NCBI GenBank assembly: GCA_023376005.1
Contig: CM042147.1
Span: 118,726,912 to 118,790,911 of the forward strand
Source of the DNA: Doryteuthis pealeii
Lineage: Eukaryota > Mollusca > Cephalopoda > Myopsida > Loliginidae
DNA: 64,000 bases
Direction: 5' to 3'
This document shows positions 40,755-55,700 of this stretch, piece after piece. A model generated the notes under the pieces. It saw only the letters and a program-made list of their open reading frames with translations. It ran no database searches and was not told where the DNA came from. Every line of letters begins with the position of its first letter. Position 1 is the stretch's first letter. The translations under genes were made by a program, and so were the position numbers.

Positions 40755-41976
40755 CATAAGGTACTACTCAAAAATAATTCAAACAGATTGATCAATCTAT
40801 TCATCTGTCAAGTAACACAGCATTTCTCAGGTCTTGCTGGATATTTTATAACTTTCTCAAAAATCCCTCCCCCATGATATAAAGAATTTCACTTTATATC
40901 AATCCTTGGCAGAGGTATTTTATACTTTAAGACCTCTTAACTTTTACGTAGCACCTTATCGTGTGTGCTTAGACTTATGTGTATATAAATAATGTCACCA
41001 GATATTGTGAATTTAATGAAAATGTTTAAAAATAAATATCCAAATATGAAAATGTAAAGAAAAGAAGAAAATGTATTACATGTATAAAATTGATGGTTGG
41101 CTCATCATGATATTAGGTTTATGAAAACAAGAAAAGATTGATGTTTACTTGTTTTTAATTGTATGAATTTATGCACATTTGAGAAAAATGTGTAGGCTAG
41201 AGTGTGGAGTAAATGTTTTGAAAAAAAAAAAATGTATATTTGTGATTTTATCCACTAATATATAAGTATGACTATAAATAAGATTAGGAAAAAAGATCTT
41301 TTTCTCTCCCAACTTATGAAAACGAGGATACTTGTACTTTATGTAAACATTTAAGGTAATTTGAACTTTAATGGAAAGGTGTTTGGGTTGTTGGGGGAAT
41401 CCTTGGGAATAGGAGTGAGGAATATGACAAAGAACATAGGATGCTGGCAGGTATATCATTTTTAAATTGGCTGAGAATGAAAAGCCTGAGAAAAAGAGAG
41501 GGAAAAATAAAAAGATGAAAAACAGAAAAAAAAAGAAATAAGAGGCTAAATGGTGGATCCTAATGGACTTAAAATTCAGAAATAATCTAACTGAAAATGT
41601 GTGTCCAACAGAATAAAATATTTGAAAGCAGCGCTGGTGAAAATAAGTAATGTTTCACATCACCAAAATACCTTAGAAAACTAACAAAAAAGTTAAGTCT
41701 TTTCAAGTTAAAATGAAAACATGGGAATTATTTTCTTCATTGTAAAATGGAAGCTGAACAGATGTTTGTAGTTTTAACCTTTTTCAGACTATTTTCAGAT
41801 TTTTATGTTCTCATTAAATTAACCTCATATATATATGGGGGAGGGGGTGCTTAAAAAGAACAAACTTTTTAAAAGGTATTATGGAAATGTAAAACACATT
41901 TTGAAGGTTAAAAAAAAGAAAATTGGAAAGGAAAGAAATAGGAAAAGAAAAAGAGTGAGAGTGTTTGCAAATAAGA
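40753..41976. other. 3' flank and probable 3' UTR of SEH1
   Basis: AT-rich with no other gene. The proximal part downstream of the SEH1 stop (lower coordinates) is presumably 3' UTR; its end is not defined by a clear signal. Confidence 0.4.
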
Positions 41977-42173
41977 TTAGGTCATTGCAGCTCCAAAATT
42001 GCTTCCAGGGACCACCCTAGGGTACCTTTTATTTGATGCAGGTCCTGAAGTAACTGTGGAAGCCTGTCCTACTGGTGAGAGATCTAACCTGGACTGGCTG
42101 GATGATTCTGGGACACTTGAAGGGATGTCACCAACCATAACTGATATACATTTCCAAGTGCCTAGGTAGTTGG
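41977..42173 (-). CDS. SEH1L: SEH1 terminal exon with stop
   Basis: 197 bp, acceptor TTTCAG. It encodes ANYLGTWKC and then a low-complexity Ser/Pro/Thr-rich tail ending in FGAAMT before TAA at 41979-41977. ANY-x-x-x-WKC is the conserved join between the last blade and the disordered tail in SEH1; the tail itself is poorly conserved in the family. The 3' UTR continues to lower coordinates. I see no strong AATAAA; a variant ATTAAA on the minus strand near 41365 is one candidate end. Confidence 0.93.
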
Positions 42174-45100
42174 CTGAAATTAAAGAAAAAAAAAATTTTG
42201 TAAAATAACAGACTTTTTTTTAAAATACAGTTTAAGCAAAGTTATAACTACAGATAAAATGTTTAACAAAAAATGAAAGAATTCTGTCAGTGCAATATTC
42301 TCATACATATCACAGGGGAAGTCCCCATGGCATAGTGGCTAATTTGCTACACTGCAATATTCTTGTAAGCGAGTTCAAACTCTAGTCACACTATTATGTT
42401 CCCTTTCAGGCTAATATCCTTGGGAAAGGTATGAACCCCTCATCCTCCCAGCTATAAGTTAAATAGTACCACTACTGTTCTTCTGCAAGGATGGCTTTGG
42501 CATTAAATGTCCCACAAAGGTTGATATACCATTAAATGAATAAACCAAACACAAAAATTAGCAAAGATGGTATTACCCTAAAGTTTGTGGAATTTAACCA
42601 TGAGGGGGACTACTCTGAAAGACATGGTGGGTATTTCCCCCCCCCCATGGTGAAATAGAGTATGTTATGTAGTAGTATTATCTGTGTTATTCAGACTATT
42701 GTTCCCATCTTCATTGTTATTTGTACAACGTTTCGGCCGATATACCCTCCGGCCTTCTTCAATAGTCCGAATAACGCAGATAATACTAATCTTCAAGCCT
42801 CATCTCAAACATTCAGAGAACTTATGTAGTAGCCTTTGCAATATAAATAAATTTACTAGTATTTTTTTATTTATTAACTCTTAACATCCTGTTAGAAATT
42901 TTCCAAGTCCAGAGCCCCATTCCTATAAGGACTTTTAAAGATTTTTTAAAAATGGCTAAAAATGGCCTTTTCATTTAAATTTACCTGTTATTTCTTTTAA
43001 ATTAAAGACTTCTAAATATGTTTAATATTACATTTAAACAAAAGCTATCATTTGGTATGGATTAGGAAAATGAATGTGACTTCCAGTCGGGTGGAATGAG
43101 GTGGTATAGGACGTTAAGAGTTAAGTTATATTAATCAATCTGATTTTTTTTTCTTTTTTAGATAATGGTGGAAATTTAATAAAAAACAAAGGATTACTAA
43201 ATAAAATTTATGTAAAATACCTGAACATAGATTAATTGAAATACATGGCGTTTCAAAAAAGAAAAAAAAAGTTAACATTTTTATGGGAGTTCCTTTATAA
43301 TATTATTTCAAAGTGTCTACCTGTTTACTTTACCTGTTAGTACATTATTGGAATCTTCCCCAAGTGGTTTCAGTAATATCAGTTCTGCTTTTCTAATAAA
43401 GATATCCCCATAGAAATATTAACAATTTTTTTACTCACTTGTGGGAGATTCCAAAAATGTGTTGACAGGGATGGTAAACATGTGGAGATTTAAATTATAT
43501 CATAAAAGGTACTCCCATAAGGGTGTTAACATTAAAAAAAAAATTAATCACCCCATATTACTCTATTAAAAATAAAAGTGAGATGTTCGTTTGTGGTGGG
43601 AGGTCTATTTTCTTACGAAGAAAGAAAGAAGAAAAAAAAAAAGCCCAGACTTTAGTGAATACCTATAATAGTGAAATAGTCCAATGTTTCAAAGAGTATT
43701 TCTTTGTGAACTTACATTCATTACAGGCATTTGTCTTGGAGAGAGGGAAATAACTATTTTCAGAGTAGCAGTATAAAAAGCTCTTTGTTTGCCATAAGCA
43801 AAAAATAAAATGGTGTATTTGCTAAGCTGTAAAATATTTACTTACTGTCCCCCACCACCACCACAAAAAAAACCCAAAAAATAAACCCACATTACAGTGC
43901 ATCCATTGTACTAATCTTATGAGTATAAGACAGCATCATAAAAAATTGTCTTGAGAAAAGAAAAAAAAAAAAATTTTTAAATATAGGTCTTCTTATAAGA
44001 TAATAAATATAACATTTTACGTTTTTGCCTCATATATTAGCTAGAAACACAACAACCGTCCTATTGACTGGGGCTGTAGAATAACACCAGCATCACCTCT
44101 GCAGAAGGGTAAGATCTACCCAATGGAACCACCTGTTGGCTATGGATGATGAACTGTGACATGCAACACTCCACTTTGGCCCTTACTTAGGCTAGATAGG
44201 CAGTCAGAGAGGTCCCATCCAATAGATCAGCTGGTTATGTTAAACCCTAGCACTTATATAATTGTCCCAAGTATATCCTTCAAATTACTCTTGTGGCAAC
44301 ACACCCAACCCTTTTCATTATATGGGTGCAAGAAAGTGGTGGCTGAAGGTCAACCACTAGTTTATTAATACATATGAAGTTGTTTCTACTAATTTATTGA
44401 TATAAATGAAATTAATTCAAATTAGGTTTGGTTTGGTTTGGTTTGGTTGGGTTTGGTTGGTTGGGTTTTACGGCATTTTATGCCGAATACTACTATTAGT
44501 AAAAAAAAATGTTTAATGCTGACAAAGTTTTGAAATAATTTCATTTTTAATGGATAATACAATTTTGTTTATAAACTCATGTTTTCTATTTAGCCCATAG
44601 ATGGGACTCTAACGGGTACTACCACTCCGGGTCAGAGTGGACCAGGGAGCAATGGTGATGAAGGGGTGCTCCACATTCCCCAAACCTTTTAATGTCATTC
44701 CCAGGACATGTAGACCCGCAGCCACCGCCTTCTAGCACCCATATGATAAAAAGGGTTGAGGATTGCCATAAGGGCAATAGGGTTGGAAAAATCATATAGG
44801 TGCTAGGGCTTGACGTGGCCAGCCGATTGATCGGAGGTGGCCTCTCCGACCACCTGTCTAGCCCAAGAAAAGCCTAAAGTGGAATATTGCAAGTCATGGA
44901 CTGCTCATCCACCTGGGTTTTATCCTTAAGCATCACGGGTCGCTGCCTACGGCCAACAGGTGACCCCATTGGGGGAGTCTTACCCCTCTACAGAGGTGCA
45001 GTCGGTGCATTTTATTCCTATAAACAAATCATATATATGAAAAAACAAGTTTGGTATTAAATGACCCACAAGGGTTGATATGCCATTAAACCACATGAAC

Positions 45101-46911
45101 AACCAACCAAATATGGAACATAGAAGTGTATACTTATATATTATTAGTTTATAAAGAATTGATTAATTTTAAAGGCATATCAACCTGTTTAGAGTTATTC
45201 TGTGCCTAGAGTTAGGGAATCATCATCATTGTATATTTATATTTACCAACCCCTCCGCACAAGCAGGATGTGACACAAAGTCAATTTCTTAAGCGGCGTT
45301 CAACAGGTTTGAATTCAGAGTTTTCCTTCTCCTAGACCGGTTGCCTAATCAAGGTTAAAGAGCCCAGTCTACCATACTATTTATCCATAGCTGGAGGGAG
45401 AGTAGGATTTATATTAACATTTTTGTGTAATTGTTTTTGTTCTTTTTGCACATGATCCTATCAAATAGAAATAATTTTTAAACGAGTCTGTTTAACCCAG
45501 AGATGAATAGAATGGATCTAAGAGTAATGGCTATGAAGGGATACTCCACACTCCCCAGAGCTCCAGAACTGGAGCCTCACCACCAGATGCAATTTAGTGT
45601 CCTACCCAGGACACCCATTTTTTTTTGGTGGGGAAGGTCTTAACCATAACCCTAACGCTGTGGGGAAGGTCTTATTTCTCTGCACATCCTACTCGTGCAG
45701 AGGGAGTTAATAAATATGTATACTCATCTCCAAAACATTTTTTTAAATTTTTTTTTTAAAGCAAATAATTGAAGTTTTAAACTTACCTTTCCAAAGCTTT
45801 ACTTTGCCATCATCACCGGAAGAAGCCAAAACTGTCCCAAACACATTCCATGATAATCGCCAGACCTGCATTTAAGGAAATTAATGATAATTGAAGTAGA
45901 AGCACTGAAATTTAAACTCAAAGAAATAAAACATCCTGCAATATGAGAGTTTAAATCGATAGATTTAGTGACCGATTAATTTTAATGGCATGTCAACCTG
46001 TCTCGAATTAGTTTATACTCAGAAGTCAGGGAATTGCATTCATATTTACATTTTTTGTGTAGTTGTTTCCTAAGAGGTTTTTTTTTGGAGAGAGGCAGCT
46101 CAGTTGTATCAAATATGAATAATTAAAAAAAAATCTATTAGACCTATGGATAGGACAATAACAGTTACAACCACACCAGGTCAGAGACTGGAGTAATGAC
46201 AAATTCAATTGAGGCATGATAAAACAAAACATTCTAACCTATCTAATTACTGTTTTAGATATAAAAGAATAAAGTCGTCGGGTAGCCTAAGTCATTATCA
46301 GCCAGATAAGGAAGATCTATCCCCTTTCACTGTGGTTCCTAGTCAGACACTCAAAAATTAAATAAAAATGGCAGACTTGACATCATTTTTATTCAAAATT
46401 CATGAAAGAATTTAATCGTTAATAAAAAAATCCGTGGTATTTTCATATTTGTGGTACAAATTAGGGGCCCCGGTCTCTCATCCAGTGAGTGAGGTAAAAT
46501 ATACTGTGTGGTTCCAGGGGGCCATCCCTCTCACCAAAAAGGGGTAATCGTCTGGTTTATTGCCAGAGCACCCCTAAAGGGGAATACTGATGGGACCCCA
46601 CATTTTTTGCACTGGCCATTGCATGAGCTTCGGTTTGAGCATGGCTCCCCACATAAAAAAAGACCTGGTGGGAGGTCAGGAAAATATAATACTTCATTTG
46701 TCTTAATCTAATTATACTGGTTCAAGATTAATATAAAAAACAAAAAAAAAAAACAACATTTTTCTCTTAATAATTGATTAAAAAATCACAGGTTTATTAA
46801 AGTTTATCAAGAAGGAGTCTTTATTAATTTTCTTTCATAAGATATGAGATCCAATATACATGTCTTAACTTTCACAATAATCCAAAAGCTCTATTTGTAC
46901 CTTGAGCACAG

Positions 46912-46947
<36 letters not shown>

Positions 46948-49743
46948 TTCTGGTATATCACATTACTTTCTTTCCTTCCTCACCTCTCAGCATAACTGTC
47001 CTTACTTTCATCTCCTTTCTCTGTGCCACCTTGACTGTAACTTTTTTTTTTGGTTTGGTTTTTATTTGACTAATTTGAAAGGATTTTGAGATACTATTAT
47101 TTTCATAATTTTCTATACTATTTTTTTATAATTTTCCTTTATAAAGAACTAGAAGCGGCTACCCAGCATCGCCTGGGTAGAAAGATATGTAAAAAAGTTA
47201 GTCTCGCAGATCCATTATCGTTGAATCACAAGTTGGATCCTCACATGATGCTACATTAAAATCCCTACATAAAAAAAGACCTTGCATTGATCCAGACACT
47301 CTATAAAAATTTAAAAAATTAATATCTTCTATTTAAAATATTAAATACAAAAACAAATTCCATGCGGTCATCATTTGAATTTTATTTTCTAATTATCTTC
47401 ACAGAATATAAATCAAATCTTCATTATTTTTGCTCAAAAACCAAGATCTGGCAATAGTGAATGTTTATATATAATTATGTTGTTGTTAATTGTTTTATTT
47501 TCGAAGTTTCCTCTGGACATACATTCACACAACTGCCCTTTATATATGTATAGATGAGATCCAATTTACAGGTTTTATCAGCCACAAAAATTCCAAAGTT
47601 CCCTTTTGTATCTTTAACATTGAGGGGATTTTTTCACTTGTAAAACTTGACTTCATCAGACGACCTTTATCCACTATAGATTAAATTCCTTATTTTGGTC
47701 ATAACAAATAAAAATAAATATGTATGTATGTATGCATGTATTAACCCAACGCCTTCATCACGGGCATGATGTGATACAAAGTCAACTTTTAAGCAAAGTA
47801 AACCTGGTTTGAATTTAGATTTCCTTCTGCTAAATTGGTTGCCTAATTGTAATGGAAACAGTCTCTATCCCCACCAACCCGAGCGATATATATATATATT
47901 TACCAACATCTCCGCACAAGCAGGATGCGACACAAGATCAATTTCTTAAGCGGAGTTTAGCAGGTTTGAATTCAGAGTTTTCCTTCTCCTAGACTGGCTA
48001 CCTAGCCATGGTTAAAGAGCCCAGTCTGCCCTGCTATTTACCCATAGCTGGAGGGAGAATTGGATTCATACCTTTCCCAGGGGTATTAGCGCCATGTGAA
48101 ATGCAAAAAGCTTCGACGAGGATTTGAACTCGGGTCGACGAATCCATTTCCTACAACTCTAACCATTTGACCACGCGCCTCATAAGATCATCTACGCTGT
48201 GCACAGAGGTGGCCAGCACAAACTACATGCCTCTCATGATTTGCATAACAAACTCTATCTGCCATAAAAACGGATAGTGATTTGTACAGGGTCAATTGGA
48301 GTGATGCTGTCCTACAAGGAGGAATGAGAGATGCAAACAGATTCAGAGACAAGTGATATTGAGGAAGATGGTTGGTTGGTTGGTTTATTGATTTTAACGG
48401 CATATCAACCCGTCCAGGGTTATATCATGCCTAACGGTTAGGGTGTAATACATATTGTGTATTCATATATATACTTTTAGTAATTGGTTTTAACAATGTG
48501 TTAGCATTATTGGGGATTATATTGTATGGCATTGATTTGTTTCATGTCTATATTCTATGGTATAATTTTATTTCCCTCAAAAAGGAGAAAATATCCTCCA
48601 TGTTAACATTTTCAAACAGATTTTTCATATCGTTTGCTTTAAAATAACGGTTTCTGATGTGAGCAAAAAATCTGCATTCCATGAATAAGTGTTTAACTGT
48701 CAGAGGTGTTTGACATGTTTCACATTGTGGTTGTTGTTGTTGTTTGAGTATATAAGAGTGTGTTAGTTTTGTATATATTGAGGAAGAGAAGCCCTGAACA
48801 GGATCACTGATGCATACAGTCTGCATTTCGACTTACAGATCTCCCACATCCCCCGACAAGATTTGCAATGATTTCAGATGTCAAGAAGTAACTAAAATAA
48901 TTCATCTACTTTTTTCCATAGATATAAACAATAAAAATAGGTAGTAAAAGATGAAAAGAAGACTTACCTGATTTTCATGGTCATCAAATTGACCAACTAA
49001 TGTAATTTCATACTCAATGCCTGTTTCTATGTTACTATCTTGTCTGAAAAACAAATAAAAAAAAAAGGAAATAATTATGAAAGAATAAAAGAATGATTAT
49101 TATACATATAATATTTCTATTCTTTCTCAGTAATATTTCCCTTAATTCTTGACCACTGACAATACCTTTATCCTGAACGATACAGAATAAAATTTGCTCA
49201 AACAAATCTTAGGTCAAGTGTTGCACAATTCAGTGCTTAATCCTGCAGCCAACATTTAATTTATTAATACAGGGAAATGTTTGCCAGTCAAAATATCTAA
49301 ATGATAACAATAAATGTGAGTATGTATCTATCCAACCCTTGCACCATAGGTAGGATGTGATACAAGATGTTTTTAAGCAGAATATTGCTGGTTTGAATTT
49401 AGAGTTTTCCTTCTCCCAGACTGGTTATCTTATAGAAGATAAACAGTCCAGTCTGCCCTATTATTTACCAGTACTTGGGTGGGAGAGGAGAAGATATGAA
49501 TTCATGCCTTTTTCCCAATGGCATTAGCACAAACGGAAACTCAAACACCTTCATTCAGGATTCTAACTTTGCCAATTCCATTATGCCTCCATTAATAACT
49601 GCTTTCTGAAATGTTAATGATGACCTGAACTTGGTTCAGTTTATTTGTTTAACGGCATATCAACTCTATATGGGTTATTTAATGCCAAAATTTGATTCAT
49701 TTGTAAGTGATACACCGAAACACGTGTCTGTGGATTACTTATT

Positions 49744-49794
<51 letters not shown>

Positions 49795-52700
49795 ACATAC
49801 AAATAGGCTGTTTAAGAAAAATTGATATAATTTCTATTCAGCCTGTTTCATTTGACTAAACTACTTAATTACTTACATCTCAAATAATATCAAATTTTTT
49901 GAAACACCATGTGCATATATACACATACACACATATTATATATACTAGCAAATATATGCACCCTCCGTGTGCAAGTATTTAAATTTAGATATAATAAAAT
50001 ATCATATTAAATTAGAAAGGCTAATGAAACTGAATAAGAATGCAGATAAAAAGATCTGCAACAGAGGGGTATAATCGAAAAATAGAACAACTTTGAAACT
50101 AACTATTCCATCATTTTCCATTACTCCCCTGTTTCATTGGTAAATTTTCCTAATTTAACTATTTAGTTAAAATAGGAAGTAAAGGATAATATTACAGTTA
50201 TTTCTTCTTGTAAATAAATTTCTTTTAAGATTTATCCACGAGATTTTTGTTTATATTTCTTAAGATAAAACCAAACAATTAGAAATCAATAATACCAAGC
50301 ACATATTTATTAAAATAAATTTTAAATATCAATATGCAAATTAGCCTTTCTCGTTCAAACTGTAAACCGCTATTTTTGTTTATATATAAATACAATTGCA
50401 TGTTATTAGTACGTAGATATGATCAACAGTATTAATAATGTAAAACAATTTTTATTAATAACTGAAGGTTTAAAAGAATGAAATCATGGAGAATTTGACG
50501 TAAATAATTAAGGGAATTGTGACTCGAGTAGTAATATAGTTTCGGTTACAGACAGAAAAACACACAATCTCCATTATAATAAGATATATATATATATTAG
50601 TAGTATAGACTAGGATTCTCAAACATGTAGCCCATGGATTATTTACTTTTCCATGTGAAATATTTCCAATATTGTTTGTCTCCTCTTTGCAAATTATGAC
50701 CCAACTCACTTTTGACCCACTGTACCTCTCCTTCCCCCCAGGAGTCATAATGCTACTTTTATACTCTTGAATTTGAAACTGCTAGTATAGATAATGAAAA
50801 CTAACTTTATTGGAACCATTTGAATGATTTTTAAGTCTTTTGATGCAATGGCTAGCCGATGAGAAGAACGTCCAAAGTTTGGGGAGAAGGCAACATCGTG
50901 TACAGGATCTGTTACTAATGCTAATGTCTGCAATTTGGACCAACATCTGAAAGATAAGGAGGAAAAATAAACAAATCACAAATGAATAAGTAAAAACAAA
51001 AACTAAATAAATAAATAAAAACAATTGAATGAAGGAGAGTAGAATAATATTGTAGAACTATTAAAAAAAAAATATATCATCATTTTTATGGATTTTATAA
51101 GTTGCCAGAAAAAGGGTTGAAGTTTGAAAAAAAAAAAAAAAAAAAAAAAAAAAACAACAAAAGAAACAAAAACATAAAACAAGAAAGAATTTTTAGGCAT
51201 AGAAATATTCTAGGAAAATGTTTCAGATAAATTATCTATCAGTTAAAATTACAGTCTGTTTAGTTATTTGATAATTGTTTTATAGAAATTTAATTTAAAA
51301 AAGAAAAAAAAGTGGGGAGAGAGCTTTATATTAAAATAACATTAGGAATAAAAGTTGTAGAGTCTTAATAATGATGCATTAAAATTTATTTTAATATTAA
51401 AAAGAGAAAGAAAAAGCTTTTTTATAAAAAAAATATTAAAGGACAATTAAAAACTGTATCATTTTCAAATGTTAAAAAAATTCAAAAGAAAATATTACTT
51501 ACCTTTGTTGATCATTATATTGATAGACAAAAACTTTTCCTCCAGCAGAAGGATTTGCATCATCACTGCCCACTGCAATCATTGGTGGGCAAGATCTAAA
51601 AAAACAAAAACAAACGGAAAATATATTGAAAAGAAAAGAAACGGGAAAATTAATATTTATATATAAAACCTAATATGACTTATATAAGTCATGTGACCTG
51701 ATCTCGCTACAAAGCAATGAGAAATTCTGTTGTTATGGTAACACACATTTTTTTATAACTTCAAACATATCTGTGATTTTTCATGAATAATAAAAAAAGT
51801 AAGTAAAGTTGTCGGGGTGGCCTAATGTCGATATCAGCCAGAGTCTATCCCCTTTTCTCTAGTGCTAGACCAAGGAGATTATTTTAGTGTCTGAGGTGGA
51901 GCGCCACACCTACCATCAGCTCCTTACTTTACCGCACAGATCCCTGTGCTACTCATACACTGAGTTGGCGAGAGCCAGTATCGAATTATGAACCTTGTGG
52001 TTTCTAGCCGAACGCTCTACCGACTCAGTTAACCCGGCCCTTAAATAATTGTCTAGTTTTTATAAAATTACTTATTCAGGGGCCAATTTAGGGTAATATG
52101 AACATCACCCATACGCTGAGTTGGCGAGGGCCGGTATTGAACCAGGAACCTTGTGATTCCTAGGCGAACGCTCTACCGACTGAGCAAAGCCGGCCCTAAT
52201 ATAATGAATAATAAACAGGTAGATTACAATATTTAATCTCTCTCTTTCACTTACTTTTTTTCCTCCCTCTCACTATCTCTTTATATACTTTCTTCTTCTC
52301 TCTTCGCAGTGCTACTTTGTTTTTAGCTTTCTTCTTTTTTTACTTGAGCAATTTGAAAGAATTTAAATCTATACAGACAGACAGAAGTATTGATCTATAC
52401 ATAAATAATACTGCCACAGCTTAGGAAGAGCAGCATTAGAGAGCTTAACCATATGACCTTTAGGCACCCCTTTTTGATCTCGATTAAGAAAGGACATGTT
52501 TTTCCTTTACACCGTCAATATCCGGTTGTTTTAACAGATGATTTTTAGATTTAAAAAAAAATGATACCCCTAACAAACAACCAGATATTGACGGTGTAAA
52601 TGAAAAACATGTCCTTTCTTAATCGAGATCAAAAAGGGGTGCCTAAAGGTAATAAGGTCCGAGAGTTTCAATTTCTGAAATTTTTGAAGAAGAATATTGG

Positions 52701-55700
52701 ATATGGCATGTCAGGGAATTGGATCAACATACACCTGTGGATCAAATAAAGAATTCTGGTTGACATTCTTGTAAGGTTACCAAATGCAGTAGAAACCAAA
52801 GTTTTTTTAAAAAGGTGAAATGGTCAAAGTGTGAATAAATAAATAATTCTCATACCTAGGTAGTAATATCTCATCTACAGAAAGCGATGTCAATATACGC
52901 ATAGGAAAGGTAGAAACTGCTAGACAAATTATCTATCTATCTATCTATCTATAAAGGAATTTGCATTAATTTTTGTCCTGAGGAAACTTTGAAAATAAAA
53001 TAATTAACGACAAAGTAAATATATATATACACATTAAATATCACCAGGGCTTGGTTTTTGAGAAAAAATAATAGAGATTTGATTTATATTTGTGAAGATA
53101 ATTAAAAAATAAAATTTAAATGGATTTTTTTTTTCATTTAATATTTTAGATAGTAGACATTAACATTTCTATTCAGAGAAGCTGGATCAATGCAAAGTCT
53201 ATTTTTTTTTACATAGGGATTTAAATGGGCATCCCACGAGGATTCAACTCACAATTCAGTAATAATGGATCTGCGGGACTAACTTAAAAAAAAAAAAACA
53301 CCCTCTATCCAGGCGACGCTGGGTAGCTGCTGCTAGTTGATTATAAGGATATCTGATCTCTCTGATAAGACAAAATGAGAATTCTTCCAAGCTGTAGCTG
53401 TGTAAGTGCTGCACCACATGGACTTAAATGAAACACTTATAGAAAAAGCTAGATGGGAAGTACACAAGGATGTTGTGTGCTGTGTTACGTATTACGACTA
53501 ACTCGAAAGTTAAAAGGGAACACCCCAGAACATTCCCGAAACTCTGTGACGTCAGAGCTGAGGTCCGTGCCCCACTAAATGACCCCAATCTGGAACAGAA
53601 TTCCTTTGACCAGCATTGTCACGTCGGCCGGCCTCTGTAGAGGAGGAAGGCAAAGGGAAGAACAGAAATATACCCCACCTCACTTTGGGGGGAGGGAGGA
53701 AAGAGATCCATACCATAAGTTTAGTTTTCACTCAGGAGTTTTTTGGCGAAGATAGTTGGATGCTTCCCCTCATTGAGGGTGGGCGAAAATCGCCTTCATG
53801 CGGCATAGAAGAGAAGTTTACTACTATGGTCAGTTGGAACCCCGATATCATCTTCATGGGGACAGAAGAAACTAGACCCAGGGTGGTCATCCACACAGCT
53901 ATGAGCCGAATGGAAATGAAGTAACTAAAACGAAGATAAGTGCCACGTTCCGTCATGGAATTTTTAATAGATATTGCCACTTTCATACTTCCCTTCAGTT
54001 TACATGTATACTTATGGGGATTCAAATTATCCCGACAAATATTTGTATTGCGGATGTATACAGATAAGCATGCTCATGAACTTTCCCATCTTTTTCTCTT
54101 CTCCCAACTTTCGATTTCCTAAATAAAATTATATTTTAAAAATATATATTATGTCTTATTGTTCTTTGCCAATGTTTGCATGTGCACCTTTCATTTTTCT
54201 TTGGTCTCTGATGGAACAGTGTGTAAACGTTTGAAAATGATAGAAGAACGTAACAGCTGTCTTGAATAAATATTAGAATCAACACCCACAAAAAAGCAGC
54301 TGTATAGCCTCTTGCCTCCTATCACACAAACTATCCAAGTAAAATGTAAAAGACATGCCGGAGAAGCAAGGACAAACTCATAAGTGACGTTCTCCTGTGA
54401 ACACCTTCACAGACAACAGTGCAGGTCGACTAGCAAAAACCTACATCAATAAGCTCTGTGCAGATTCTGGATGCTGTGCGGAGGACCTGCCAGGAGTGAT
54501 GACTGACAGGGACAGTTGGTGAAAGAGTCATGGGTATGTGTGTTGTCAGTATGATCTGTTAATGAATTAATGTTTAATCTAGCAAACATAATAATTCAAT
54601 TTGAGAGAGAGAGAGAGAGAGATGACAATTATATATGTTATCATTCAGAACACTATTATTTCCTGTCCTATAATATTAATATGAAAACAAAGCGCAAAAA
54701 TGAAGACACTGGTCAAAAGTAATTAATATATAATTTAGCAAACACAATAATTCAATTTGAGAGAGAAAGAGAGATAAGATGACAGTTATATCTGTTATTC
54801 AGAAAACTTACTTCCTGTCCTATCATAGGTTAAATTTACAGTTAAAATTGCAAATCGTTGTCAAAATTAAAACGGAAAAATTTGGCTTGGGCATAGATTT
54901 TAATGAATTCAATCATTACTAAGGACACGATTTATGTTATTTTTAACTTGAATTTTAACCATTAGTTGTGTTTAAGGAAAAAAATAGATAAAATAAAGCA
55001 GATGAATGATAAGACTAGTCAGAATTAATAAACATGTACAAACAAAAAATGTACTTTCTATTTCAATATTACAGGTGACGCGTGCTTTTCTTAAGTATGG
55101 ATGACCAAAAGTGTAATAATCCGTGTTTTTTATGTTAATAAATTCTCGGAAAATATTTATCTCCCTTGAAATTTAGTTCCCTTGCGGTCCTCTGTAGGAA
55201 AATAACGTCCAATGAAAAATGGTTAAAAACTAACGATAAAAATTTAAGTAAAAAATAACATAAATCGTGTCCTTAGTAATAATTGAATTCATTAAAATCT
55301 ATGCCTAAGCCAAATATTTCTGTTTTAATTTGACAACAATTTGCAATTTTAACCAAATTTGCATATAATAATATAAAAATTGTTATAGGACAAAGGAAAT
55401 ATATATTTTGCTATAAAAGTTCAGTCAAAAAAAAAAATAAATCAATGAATGTAATTACCTGGAAGGATTCCATGATAATGAACTACAACTAAGTTTACAA
55501 TGAATTTCATAATCCAATGACCAATGACTAAGATTCATAACATCAGGTGCTTGATAAATCCTCACCATTCCATCTGATGTACAAGTTGCCTGGAATATAA
55601 GAAATAAAATTTATTTTAAATATTTAGTGATTAAAAAAAATAAATAAAACTGGAAAAATTTTTTAACACTTTCCAATCCATTGTTTTTCTAAGCAGCCAT

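Larger units (their letters stand above)
52855..54545 (+). pseudogene. RTE-type LINE remnant split by a Helitron and a solo LTR
   Basis: Three RTE pieces in one orientation: 52855-52931 ([13 protein letters not shown]), 53337-53482 ([21 protein letters not shown]) and 54256-54545 (HTNYPSK region; [20 protein letters not shown]). Removing the two insertions restores continuity of the RT C-terminal pattern. Multiple stops and frameshifts. Confidence 0.85.

Noticed and set aside
53616..53924. 102-codon ORF
   Set aside because: Lies wholly inside the solo LTR; no similarity recognised and no partner element.
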